Shown here: in pieces, positions 1 to 6,092 of the stretch | Layout: each line of letters opens with the position of its first letter | Position numbering within the stretch: position 1 is the stretch's first letter | Position numbers and translations under genes: made by a program | Source: Candidatus Omnitrophota bacterium | GTDB lineage: Bacteria; Omnitrophota; Gorgyraeia; Duberdicusellales; 4484-171 | Length of the DNA stretch: 6,092 nt | Reading direction: 5' to 3' | NCBI GenBank assembly: GCA_021735105.1 | Contig: JAIPHS010000058.1 | Span: forward strand, 1-6,092 | Notes under the pieces: generated by a model | Database searches by the model: none | Seen by the model: the letters and a program-made list of their open reading frames with translations, nothing else | What the model was told of the DNA's origin: nothing

Positions 1-1113
1 ATTCTCGATTTCAATATTTTTATTTAGTTTTTTACGAAAACAAGCCCGGCCTGCTTCCAAGGCTACAGTTAATGATGTTTTCTGGATTGCCAGTAATTTT
101 TTATAAATAGGCTCAATTTCTCTGCCTATTCTTAATGAAGGAAAATTTAGAGAAATTTTATTTTTTACTATAAACGGAAAAAGCCCATTAATTAATTCCT
201 CTATTTGTGAATAGTTAGACGTAGAAAGTGAAAGTAGCGAAAATTTTTCGTAACCACTATTTTTATAGACAGCTTTGATTGTTTTTAGAATAGTTTTTAC
301 TTTTTTTTCCCGGTAAGGATAATAGATATTTCTCGCCTGACAAAAATTACAGTTATTAGGGCAGCCTCTTGCTATCTCAATTGGAACCCTGTCTTGGCTG
401 AGCCTGGTATGAGGGGTTATCCAATTAAGCGGGAAAAAGCTTTTATCTAAATTTTTAACCTTAATCTGTTTAATTTCAGAATTTGCCGCGGAATATTTTT
501 TTTCTAAACTATAATGATTTTTTAAAAAAAATAGATCATAAAATTGGGGAACATAAAAACCCTCTATTTGGGCAAGTTTTTTCAGGCGTTCCGTTTTATC
601 TTTGTATTTTCGCAGTACCCTAATCAATTTATCTGATACTGCTTCAAATTCTCCCAGGCAAAAAACATCGACAAAATCTGCCAATGGTTCCGGATTAGCT
701 ATTCCTCCACCTATTACAATAGTAGTTTTGCGCTCCTTGCTTATTAGAGGAATTTCTCCGCTTTCAAGCATCTGAAGAAAGTTTAAGTAATTAAGCTCAT
801 AACCAAAATTAAAACCAACTAAATTAAAATCAGATAGAGGTTTTTTTGTTTCAAGAGAAAACAAGGGTTTTTTTTCTTTTTCTAGGTAATCTAATAAATC
901 CTGGCCGGGTAAAAATGCTCTTTCACAGACTAAATCATGGTATGAGTTAAGCAGTCCATAAATTATCCTTAAGCCCAAATTATCCATTCCTATTTCATAA
1001 GAATTAGGGTAGCAAAGACAAAAAGAAATTTTTCCAAAATGGTTTTTTTTGACAACATTTAATTCGTTGCCAATATAACACTGTGGTTTTTGAAAGTTTA
1101 AAAAATCTAACAT
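1..1113 (-). CDS. B12-binding-type radical SAM protein, TIGR03960-like (partial, C-terminus beyond window)
   Basis: The reading frame is open from an ATG at 1113 to base 1: 371 codons, no stop. The N-terminal part matches, from memory, the TIGR03960/YgiQ-like architecture: YIGNE near residue 13, CYPNSYEIGM at 34-43, LGLRIIYGLLN from 46, FSLET at 85-89, GYELNY at 104-109 and IGGGIANPEPLAD at 134-146. The radical SAM core starts with IEIARGCPNNCNFCQ. Its CxxxCxxC cysteines C251, C255 and C258 would hold the 4Fe-4S cluster that cleaves S-adenosylmethionine. LLSLSTS at 293-299 and ALEAG at 351-355 follow as later core strands. The family is usually about 600 residues, so roughly 60% is visible. 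The B12-like N-terminal domain shows no DxHxxG cobalamin motif that I can find. The ATG shares one base with the rodA stop, so it is the last visible gene of the rod-shape operon. The family's substrate is unknown. A TIGR03936/DUF2344 partner gene often follows in other genomes and may lie past the edge. Family call fairly secure; function open. Confidence 0.88.
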   Translation of the reverse strand, partial: MLDFLNFQKPQCYIGNELNVVKKNHFGKISFCLCYPNSYEIGMDNLGLRIIYGLLNSYHDLVCERAFLPGQDLLDYLEKEKKPLFSLETKKPLSDFNLVGFNFGYELNYLNFLQMLESGEIPLISKERKTTIVIGGGIANPEPLADFVDVFCLGEFEAVSDKLIRVLRKYKDKTERLKKLAQIEGFYVPQFYDLFFLKNHYSLEKKYSAANSEIKQIKVKNLDKSFFPLNWITPHTRLSQDRVPIEIARGCPNNCNFCQARNIYYPYREKKVKTILKTIKAVYKNSGYEKFSLLSLSTSNYSQIEELINGLFPFIVKNKISLNFPSLRIGREIEPIYKKLLAIQKTSLTVALEAGRACFRKKLNKNIEIEN

Positions 1114-1115
1114 TA
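1111..1115 (-). other. TAATG stop/start overlap, rodA to radical SAM gene
   Basis: On the minus strand the rodA stop TAA (1115-1113) and the next gene's ATG (1113-1111) share the A at 1113. No purine-rich ribosome binding site lies in the 20 bases upstream. Termination-reinitiation by the ribosome finishing rodA is the likely way the radical SAM gene is translated (inference). Confidence 0.8.
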
Positions 1116-2210
1116 GTTGTAATTTCTTGAAATGTTAAAAAATATTCCTAGCAGAATAAAGCTGGATATAAGATGAGATCCTCCGTAGCTGACAAATAGC
1201 AATGGCAAGCCAACAACCGGAAAAATCCCAAGAGTCATCCCAATATTTATAAATATATGGAGAAAAAAGTAAATACCAATACCAAGAGTTAAATAATAAG
1301 CAAAAGGATCACGGATTTTTTTCAGCTTATCAAATATTTTCTTAAGTATTAACCAGTAGAGAAAAAGGAGAAAAAAAGAACCTAAAAAGCCCCACTCTTC
1401 AGCGATAACCGTAAAGATGAAATCAGTATGCCTCTCCGGCAAAAAGTTGAATTGATTTTGTGTACCGGCTAAAAAGCCTTTACCAAAGATTTGGCCTGAA
1501 CCAATTGCGATTTTTGATTGAATTATTGTATAACCAGAGCCAAGCGGGTCAACGTTTGGATTAATGAAAGCAGTTAAACGCTTCTTTTGGTAACTTTTAA
1601 GAAAATTCCAGCCGAGTGGAGCCGTAATTAGCAGCCCGGCTAAAACTAAAATAAAATATTTTTTATTAATTTTTGAGAATAACCCCAAACAAAAGGCAAT
1701 CAACACCACCATCATAGCGGTACCTAAGTCTGGCTGGCTAAAAATCATAAAAGCCGATAACCCTACCAATGAAAATGGAAGGCAAAAATCTTTTAAAAAG
1801 CTATTAGCAGGAGAATGTGAAAAAAAGCGGGCCATAATTATTATAATTGCTATTTTAGACAACTCAGAAGGCTGAAAGGTAAGGCCTCCAATTGAGATCC
1901 AACGTTGAGCCCCCATGGCTGTATGTCCGGTAAAATAAACCGCTCCAATTAAAACTACACCGAAGGTATAAATTATAAAAGACAAATTGTAATAAAGACG
2001 GTAATTTATAAAATTAAAAATTATAAAAACAATCCAGGAAATAGCAATCCAGGTTAATTGTTTACTAATAAAATCTTCTCCCACAAATTGGCCTTGTTGG
2101 TGTAAACTGCTATAAAGCGAAGTTATGCTTATTAAATTAAATGAAGCCACAGATAAAACTATTGTTTTTAACCCTCTAAATTCTTTACTAATTCTTTTTA
2201 AAAAATTCAT
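1113..2210 (-). CDS. rodA: Rod shape-determining SEDS peptidoglycan glycosyltransferase RodA
   Basis: RodA polymerises lipid II into glycan strands at the inner membrane during elongation, in complex with PBP2. This 365-residue protein has the usual length and about ten hydrophobic segments. SEDS motifs are all present: QRWISIGGLTFQPSELSK at 102-119, QPDLGTA at 159-165, the loop RLTAFINPNVDPLGSGYT from 211, GFLAGTQNQFNFLPERHTDFIF from 245, and a final VSYGGS at 340-345. D263, in the HTDF motif, corresponds to the catalytic aspartate shown in other RodA proteins (E. coli D262). The ATG at 2210 overlaps the PBP2 stop by 4 nt (ATGA), and there is no Shine-Dalgarno-like sequence before it. FtsW is the alternative SEDS member. 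Adjacency to mreBCD and a PBP2-type transpeptidase, rather than to murein precursor or division genes, makes RodA the better call. Confidence 0.97.
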   Translation of the reverse strand: MNFLKRISKEFRGLKTIVLSVASFNLISITSLYSSLHQQGQFVGEDFISKQLTWIAISWIVFIIFNFINYRLYYNLSFIIYTFGVVLIGAVYFTGHTAMGAQRWISIGGLTFQPSELSKIAIIIIMARFFSHSPANSFLKDFCLPFSLVGLSAFMIFSQPDLGTAMMVVLIAFCLGLFSKINKKYFILVLAGLLITAPLGWNFLKSYQKKRLTAFINPNVDPLGSGYTIIQSKIAIGSGQIFGKGFLAGTQNQFNFLPERHTDFIFTVIAEEWGFLGSFFLLFLYWLILKKIFDKLKKIRDPFAYYLTLGIGIYFFLHIFINIGMTLGIFPVVGLPLLFVSYGGSHLISSFILLGIFFNISRNYN

Positions 2211-3940
2211 TTTATAATATTATTTTGTTTTAATTTGTTAAGAAAGATATAGGCAGTACGTACCGCCTGATGGCTTGACCCGCCATTTTCTAAAAATACC
2301 GAAATTGTATACCTAGGTTCTTTATAAGGAAAAAATCCCACAAACCATCCATGTGACCTTTGACTAGTTTGAGCGGTTCCGGTTTTTCCGGAAACTTCTA
2401 AAGATAAATTTTTAAGTATTCTGGCTGAACCGGAGGTTTGACTAACTACTTTGCGCAAACCTTTTTTGACAATATTAATATTTTCTCTATTTATAGCCAA
2501 AGCTTTTTTAAAAACAGGTAAAGCCTCCTTTTCCCCTATTTTTTTAAGTAAAATCGGCTCAATAAGATAACCTCCGTTAGCTATTGAATTTATAGCTAAA
2601 GTCATTGCAAGTGGTGTTGCCTGCAGGTAGCCTTGGCCAATCGATAGATTTAAAGTATCTCCGGCATACCAACTTTGGTTGAATCTTTCTTTCTTCCATT
2701 TTGGCGAAGGTACAAATCCTTTTTTTTCATAAGGAAGGTCGATAAAGGTTTTTGAGTTTAAGCCGAATTTTTTTAGCCAATTGCTAATACTTTTAGGCCC
2801 AAGAATTAATCCTAAATTATAAAAATAAACATTACAAGAGTGAGCTAAAGCTTGATATAAATTCTGGAGGCCATGAGTGCTCCAACATCCAAAACGATTT
2901 TTCCCTAAAATAAATTGGCCTTTGCAGTCAAAGGTTGTGGCTGGTTTTATCTTGCTTTCTTCTAAGCCGGCCAGAGCAAGAAGCGGCTTAATTAAAGATC
3001 CAATCGGAAAGCTGCTTTGGATGGCTCGATTTATTAAGGGGCTATCTTTATTTTTATATATTGAATTTAAGTTTTTCCCTTCTATAAAATAATTCGGATC
3101 AAAAGAAGGAGAAGAATAGAGAACAATTATCTCTCCCGAGTTTGAATCAAGAAGAATAATTGATCCTTTTTTTCCGGCAAGTGATTGCCTGGCGATATCC
3201 TGAGCTCTGCTGTCAATAGTTAAATAAAGGTCTTTGCCCCTTTGGGCTCTTTTCCTTCCTAGAAATCCTACCACGTTTCCTTTTGCATCAACTTCTATTA
3301 AATCACCGCCATCTTTTCCTTTTAAATAAGAATTATAGTATTGTTCAATACCGTATATTCCAATTCGTTCCAGAGGTTTATACCCATATTTTTTGAATTG
3401 TTTTTGTAGTGAAGATGCCTTTTTAACATAACCGAGAAGGTGGGCTGAATCTAGAGGCCTAAGGTATCTTCTTTGTGGGGCGGGGTTGATGAATAAATCT
3501 TTCGAATAGGTTTCCTTTAATTTCAAAGCTTCTTTTTTGTTAATATTGGTAACTATATTTGCCGGGCTGAAGAATCCTCTTAAATTTTTTTTATAATTTT
3601 TATTAATTATTTCCTGATCAATATTGAAATCTTTAGATATTTTTTTAAATAGATTATTTTTTTCATTCTTTATTTGGTAGGGAAAAACAGCCAAATTAAA
3701 AGAGGCCTGGTCTTTAGCTAAAACTATCCCGTTGCGATCAAAGATAGATCCCCGCAATGAATATAATGGAATTATCCGGATATAGTTATTTTGAGCCCTT
3801 CTTAGATAGTAGCTGCCTTTACCTATTTGATAGCTAAATAATACCATTAAAAGAATCGAAAAACAGATTAAAACAATTTTTTTAGTTAGCTTTTCATGAG
3901 ATTTATCTCGATAAAAAGAACCCTTTATATTAAACTGCAT
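2207..3940 (-). CDS. mrdA: Penicillin-binding protein 2, elongation-specific peptidoglycan D,D-transpeptidase
   Basis: PBP2 crosslinks new glycan strands in the periplasm and pairs with RodA. The 577-residue protein has a short cytoplasmic N-terminus, one membrane anchor at about 21-38, then a pedestal/dimerisation domain with RGSIFDRNG at 63-71, RRYLRPLDSAHLLGYV at 157-172 and GIYGIEQYY at 194-202. The transpeptidase domain starts near LTIDSRAQ (240-247). Its three catalytic motifs are intact: S315-L-I-K318 (acylated serine and general base), S368-C-N370 and K519-T-G521-T. The active-site segment reads FPIGSLIKP where many relatives have YPPGSTFKP, a mild divergence. C339, C352, H356 and C369 cluster around the SxN motif and may bind zinc, as reported for E. 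coli PBP2 with partly different ligands. The length is within the 550-650 range of the family. The ATG at 3940 lies 11 nt inside mreD, and the TGA stop overlaps the rodA start. The anchor and pedestal motifs exclude soluble beta-lactamases. The neighbours favour PBP2 over the division enzyme PBP3. Confidence 0.97.
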   Translation of the reverse strand: MQFNIKGSFYRDKSHEKLTKKIVLICFSILLMVLFSYQIGKGSYYLRRAQNNYIRIIPLYSLRGSIFDRNGIVLAKDQASFNLAVFPYQIKNEKNNLFKKISKDFNIDQEIINKNYKKNLRGFFSPANIVTNINKKEALKLKETYSKDLFINPAPQRRYLRPLDSAHLLGYVKKASSLQKQFKKYGYKPLERIGIYGIEQYYNSYLKGKDGGDLIEVDAKGNVVGFLGRKRAQRGKDLYLTIDSRAQDIARQSLAGKKGSIILLDSNSGEIIVLYSSPSFDPNYFIEGKNLNSIYKNKDSPLINRAIQSSFPIGSLIKPLLALAGLEESKIKPATTFDCKGQFILGKNRFGCWSTHGLQNLYQALAHSCNVYFYNLGLILGPKSISNWLKKFGLNSKTFIDLPYEKKGFVPSPKWKKERFNQSWYAGDTLNLSIGQGYLQATPLAMTLAINSIANGGYLIEPILLKKIGEKEALPVFKKALAINRENINIVKKGLRKVVSQTSGSARILKNLSLEVSGKTGTAQTSQRSHGWFVGFFPYKEPRYTISVFLENGGSSHQAVRTAYIFLNKLKQNNIIK

Positions 3941-4430
3941 AATTACTTTTTTTAAGAGGTTGATGGCGCCCGGTTTTTAACGTTTTTTTTAAAATATTAT
4001 CTATAAGAAAAAAAACAAGATAAGATTGGCTAAAAAAATAAATTAAAAATAAAAAATTAATTGAATTCGTCCTTAAGCTGTTTAAAAAAGAGTGTACTAG
4101 TATCAAAAGAGCTGCGATTATTGCTTTTACAAGCAGAGGGTGATTTTTTGTTTTGATAAATTTTAATAAGTTATTTAATGAGAAAACTGCTATAGCTATC
4201 AAAGGAAATTCAATAGTATAGAATAAATTAGATGAAAAAATTAATGAATCTTGGCTAAAACCGGCTAAGAGGGAAAGAAAAATAATAAAAAAGCGGTTAT
4301 TATAAAAAGATAAAGCAATTAACGTTAAAAAGGTAGTATTAACTAAAAAAAAATAACCAAATGGCCTAAAGATATCTATCAATAGAACCAATAAAATAAA
4401 ACCAATAACTTTTATATTTTTTTTACTCAT
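3930..4430 (-). CDS. mreD: Rod shape-determining membrane protein MreD
   Basis: MreD is a small polytopic inner-membrane protein that works with MreC to couple MreB filaments to RodA-PBP2. This product is 166 residues, the usual size, and almost entirely hydrophobic. Likely membrane segments lie at about 7-20, 26-41, 47-63, 70-90, 100-117 and 125-146, followed by a basic cytoplasmic-looking tail (KKTLKTGRHQPLKK, 148-161). MreD is poorly conserved in sequence, so the call rests on size, topology and its place between mreC and mrdA more than on motifs. The start ATG overlaps the mreC TGA stop as ATGA (4427-4430), and the TAA stop lies inside mrdA. The gene is the most AT-rich part of the window. 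The 60 bases 4021-4080 hold 12 G/C by hand count, in keeping with a Phe/Leu/Ile/Lys-rich protein. A run of nine A at 4345-4353 (T in the coding strand) lies within the frame and does not break it. Confidence 0.88.
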   Translation of the reverse strand: MSKKNIKVIGFILLVLLIDIFRPFGYFFLVNTTFLTLIALSFYNNRFFIIFLSLLAGFSQDSLIFSSNLFYTIEFPLIAIAVFSLNNLLKFIKTKNHPLLVKAIIAALLILVHSFLNSLRTNSINFLFLIYFFSQSYLVFFLIDNILKKTLKTGRHQPLKKSNYAV

Positions 4431-5146
4431 TTTAAAATAAAGACAACTTGCGGCAACTTATCTTTAACAAAAATATCAACTTCAATTTCATAAAAAAGAC
4501 TGTTTTTATTTTTTTTAATTTGAGAAATTTTTCCTACCTTTACAGCTGAATTAGAAGAAGAAGTATAAACTGGTTCTGAGGTATTTATTTGCTCTGATTT
4601 TTCTACATATAAAATCTCTATCCCCGAAAGAGTGCCTTGGAGCAGGCCAAGGGTGCGATTGCCAATCGAAACCGGAGTTTGAAAATCCGGATTTTTAATT
4701 AAAATTACCTTACAACGGTTCAAATAAACTTCTTCTACTTTTCCAATCAAGTTACCGGATTCATCTACGACAAGCATATTTTTTTTTATTTCTTTATTTT
4801 TTCCTAAATTTAGAAAAATGTGCTTATGCCAGCTTGAAGGTGAAAAAGCTATAACTTCTCCGCCAACTAAACCAACACCACCTTGTTTTTTAAAATTAAG
4901 TGCTTGACGCAATGTTTTGTTTTCTTTTACTAAGCTATTAAATTGGCCTAGCTTAAGTTGATATTGCAAGTTTTTTTTACGAAGTTGGTTTAATTTGTTT
5001 TGATAAGATGATTCTGATAAGGTAAAAAAACTTTCTGATAAGGAGAGTATAATAACTTGAAACGGCTTCCTAAAAACATTGAAAGCCAAAAGGGCTATTA
5101 CAATGATAAGGGCAATATATTTAATTTTTTTAGAAGGTAGATACAA
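4427..5146 (-). CDS. mreC: Rod shape-determining protein MreC
   Basis: MreC is a bitopic inner-membrane protein. Its periplasmic domain dimerises and contacts PBP2, activating RodA-PBP2 synthesis. The 239 residues show a basic N-terminus, one membrane helix at about 10-24, a heptad-like coiled-coil stretch at about 47-84, then the beta-rich domain. Family-like blocks are GGEVIAFSPSSWHKHIFLNLG (95-115), NMLVVDESGNLIGKVEEV (123-140), VILIKNPDFQTPVSI (147-161) and a terminal DIFVKDKLPQVVFIL (224-238). It is somewhat shorter than the 270-370 residues common in the family, with little sequence after the last beta motif. The start is TTG at 5146. Upstream in frame a TAA occurs at 5161-5159, and no ATG, GTG or other good start precedes the membrane helix. 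The gene therefore begins 17 nt inside mreB. The TGA stop overlaps the mreD ATG. Confidence 0.94.
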   Translation of the reverse strand: MYLPSKKIKYIALIIVIALLAFNVFRKPFQVIILSLSESFFTLSESSYQNKLNQLRKKNLQYQLKLGQFNSLVKENKTLRQALNFKKQGGVGLVGGEVIAFSPSSWHKHIFLNLGKNKEIKKNMLVVDESGNLIGKVEEVYLNRCKVILIKNPDFQTPVSIGNRTLGLLQGTLSGIEILYVEKSEQINTSEPVYTSSSNSAVKVGKISQIKKNKNSLFYEIEVDIFVKDKLPQVVFILK

Positions 5147-5165
5147 GGGAAAGCTTCTTTAAGAA
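5130..5165 (-). promoter_or_regulatory. mreB/mreC overlap and TTG start region of mreC
   Basis: The mreB stop TAA is at 5132-5130, whereas the best mreC start is TTG at 5146-5144, a 17-nt overlap. The in-frame TAA at 5161-5159 limits mreC to starts downstream of it. The 15 bases before the TTG contain only AAAGAAG, a poor match to a Shine-Dalgarno site, about 8-14 bases upstream. Ribosomes finishing mreB are the likely source of mreC initiation (inference). No later ATG occurs until residue 124, which would remove the membrane helix. Confidence 0.6.
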
Positions 5166-6092
5166 TTTTGGTGATTCTAATATTTTTCCTGTCCCTAAAG
5201 CTACTGCCGTTAAAGGATCATCGGCAACAAAACAAGCTAAGCCGGTTTCTTCAGAGATTAATTTATCGACTCCTTTAAGTAAGGCTCCTCCACCGCATAA
5301 GACTATCCCGCGTTCAATTAAATCAGCTGCTAATTCAGGCGGGGTTCTTTCTAGGGTGACCTTTGTGGCTTCAATTATTTCTTTTAGCGGGTTTTGCAAG
5401 GCTTCTCTAATCTCTTGAGAGCTGGTTTTTATAAATTTAGGAAGGCCGGTAATAAGATCTCTTCCTCTTACTTCCAATTCTGACTCGCTTTCAAGCGGCC
5501 AAGCAGAACCAAGTTTAATTTTTATCTCTTCAGCAGTTCTTTCACCGACCATTAAGTTATAATTTTTCTTCATATAATCGATAATTGATGAATCCATCTC
5601 ATCTCCACCGGTTCGGATTGAACGGGCGTGGACAATCCCACCTAAGGAAATAACTGCAATTTCAGTTGTTCCCCCGCCGATATCGATAATCATATTGCCT
5701 TGGGGCTCTGCAATAGGCAGGCCAACACCAATCGCGGCAACAATCGGTTCTTCAACCGGTATTACTTCTCTAGCTCCGGCTCGATTGGCAGAATCCTTAA
5801 CGGCCCGTTTTTCTACTTCTGTAATACCGGAAGGAACTGCAACTACAATTCTTGGGCCAATAGATATCTTTCTGGGATGAGCTTTTTTTATGAAATAGCG
5901 AAGCATCGCTTCGGTAATATCAAAATCCGCGATAACTCCGTCTTTTAGAGGGCGAATCGCAATGATGCTTCCCGGGGTTCTACCCAGCATTTGTTTTGCT
6001 TCTTCACCAACAGCCATTGGAGCACCGGTATTTTTATAAATAGCTACTACTGACGGCTCACAAAGCACAACCCCTTCTCCGCGCAAATAAAC
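5130..6092 (-). CDS. mreB: Rod shape-determining actin-like ATPase MreB (partial, N-terminus beyond window)
   Basis: MreB is a bacterial actin that forms filaments under the inner membrane and directs the sites of lateral wall synthesis. The visible 320 codons begin at VYLRGEGVVLCEPSVVAIY, which matches MreB a short way after its start. About 20 residues are therefore missing, including the phosphate-1 loop DLGTANT. The internal Leu codon TTG at 6086-6084 is not the start. Numbered from the first visible codon, conserved blocks are GEEAKQMLGRTPG at 29-41, RPLKDGVIADFD at 47-58, VPSGITEVEKRAVKDSA at 86-102, EEPIVAAIGVGLPI at 114-127, phosphate-2 DIGGGTTE at 137-144, GERTAEEIKIKLGSAWPL at 183-200, EVRGRDLITGLPK at 207-219 and the nucleotide-binding LCGGGALLKG at 265-274. 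The total length would be near 340, the family norm. The gene is visibly GC-richer than its neighbours, as expected for a highly conserved protein. It is upstream of and overlaps mreC, and the operon promoter is presumably beyond 6092. Confidence 0.98.
   Translation of the reverse strand, partial: VYLRGEGVVLCEPSVVAIYKNTGAPMAVGEEAKQMLGRTPGSIIAIRPLKDGVIADFDITEAMLRYFIKKAHPRKISIGPRIVVAVPSGITEVEKRAVKDSANRAGAREVIPVEEPIVAAIGVGLPIAEPQGNMIIDIGGGTTEIAVISLGGIVHARSIRTGGDEMDSSIIDYMKKNYNLMVGERTAEEIKIKLGSAWPLESESELEVRGRDLITGLPKFIKTSSQEIREALQNPLKEIIEATKVTLERTPPELAADLIERGIVLCGGGALLKGVDKLISEETGLACFVADDPLTAVALGTGKILESPKFLKKLSLVSTF

Noticed and set aside
2877..3092. Open frame of 71 codons on the plus strand
   Set aside because: It lies wholly opposite the PBP2 transpeptidase domain, where the minus-strand frame encodes the conserved SxxK and SxN motifs. 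The plus-strand peptide shows no recognisable motif.
1113..3940. FtsW/PBP3 division pair instead of RodA/PBP2
   Set aside because: The pair follows mreBCD directly, and both proteins match the elongation members in motifs and length. No division or murein precursor genes are nearby.
2207..4429. Recoding of TGA as an amino acid (candidate-phylum genetic code)
   Set aside because: The TGA codons ending mreC and mrdA fall exactly at the expected C-termini and overlap the next gene's ATG, so TGA is a stop here.
5695..5948. Two overlapping plus-strand open frames of 61 and 82 codons
   Set aside because: Both are antisense to the most conserved part of mreB. They overlap each other in different frames and show no protein-like features of their own.
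6084..6086. TTG at 6086 as the start of mreB
   Set aside because: The codons before it, up to the window edge, read Val-Tyr, which continue the MreB family sequence. The TTG is an internal leucine and the real start is outside the window.
1..6092. CRISPR arrays, insertion sequences, tRNA or rRNA genes, terminators
   Set aside because: Coding sequence covers the whole window without gaps. I found no regularly spaced repeats, terminal inverted repeats, RNA gene signatures, or GC-rich hairpins followed by T runs at gene ends. T-rich stretches are lysine codons read on the opposite strand.

Overview
The window is a single stretch of genes, all on the minus strand, with no intergenic gaps. It is the rod-shape (elongasome) operon of an AT-rich bacterium. 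In transcription order, from high to low coordinates, it holds mreB (5' end cut by the window edge), mreC, mreD, the elongation transpeptidase PBP2 (mrdA), the SEDS glycosyltransferase rodA, and the first 371 codons of a B12-binding-type radical SAM protein resembling the TIGR03960 family. That last gene runs off the low-coordinate end and is uninterrupted from 1113 down to 1.

The first five genes make the machine that elongates the cell cylinder. MreB forms membrane-bound actin-like filaments. MreC and MreD link them across the inner membrane. RodA polymerises glycan strands from lipid II, and PBP2 crosslinks them. All signature residues that can be read are intact, so the machinery looks functional. 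The organism is therefore probably rod-shaped or elongated and has peptidoglycan. The radical SAM gene begins on the last base of the rodA stop codon, so it belongs to the same transcription unit, although its family has no settled biochemical role.

All five gene junctions overlap: 17, 4, 11, 4 and 1 nt from mreB downward. None of the five internal starts has a recognisable GGAGG-like ribosome binding site, which points to translational coupling or initiation that does not depend on Shine-Dalgarno pairing. mreC appears to start at TTG inside the end of mreB. TGA is used as a true stop (mreC, mrdA), so the UGA-to-glycine code of some candidate phyla does not apply.

Taxonomy cannot be fixed from this window. 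Low GC, the mreBCD-mrdA-rodA order and a following TIGR03960-type gene suggest a Gram-negative-type lineage such as Omnitrophota or a related uncultured group. This is inference, held weakly. No RNA gene, mobile element, CRISPR array, promoter or terminator is visible, and the operon promoter and end lie outside the window. I see no undescribed system here. The points most worth a second look are the radical SAM gene coupled to the Rod operon, the absence of Shine-Dalgarno sites, and a probable Cys3His metal site in PBP2.
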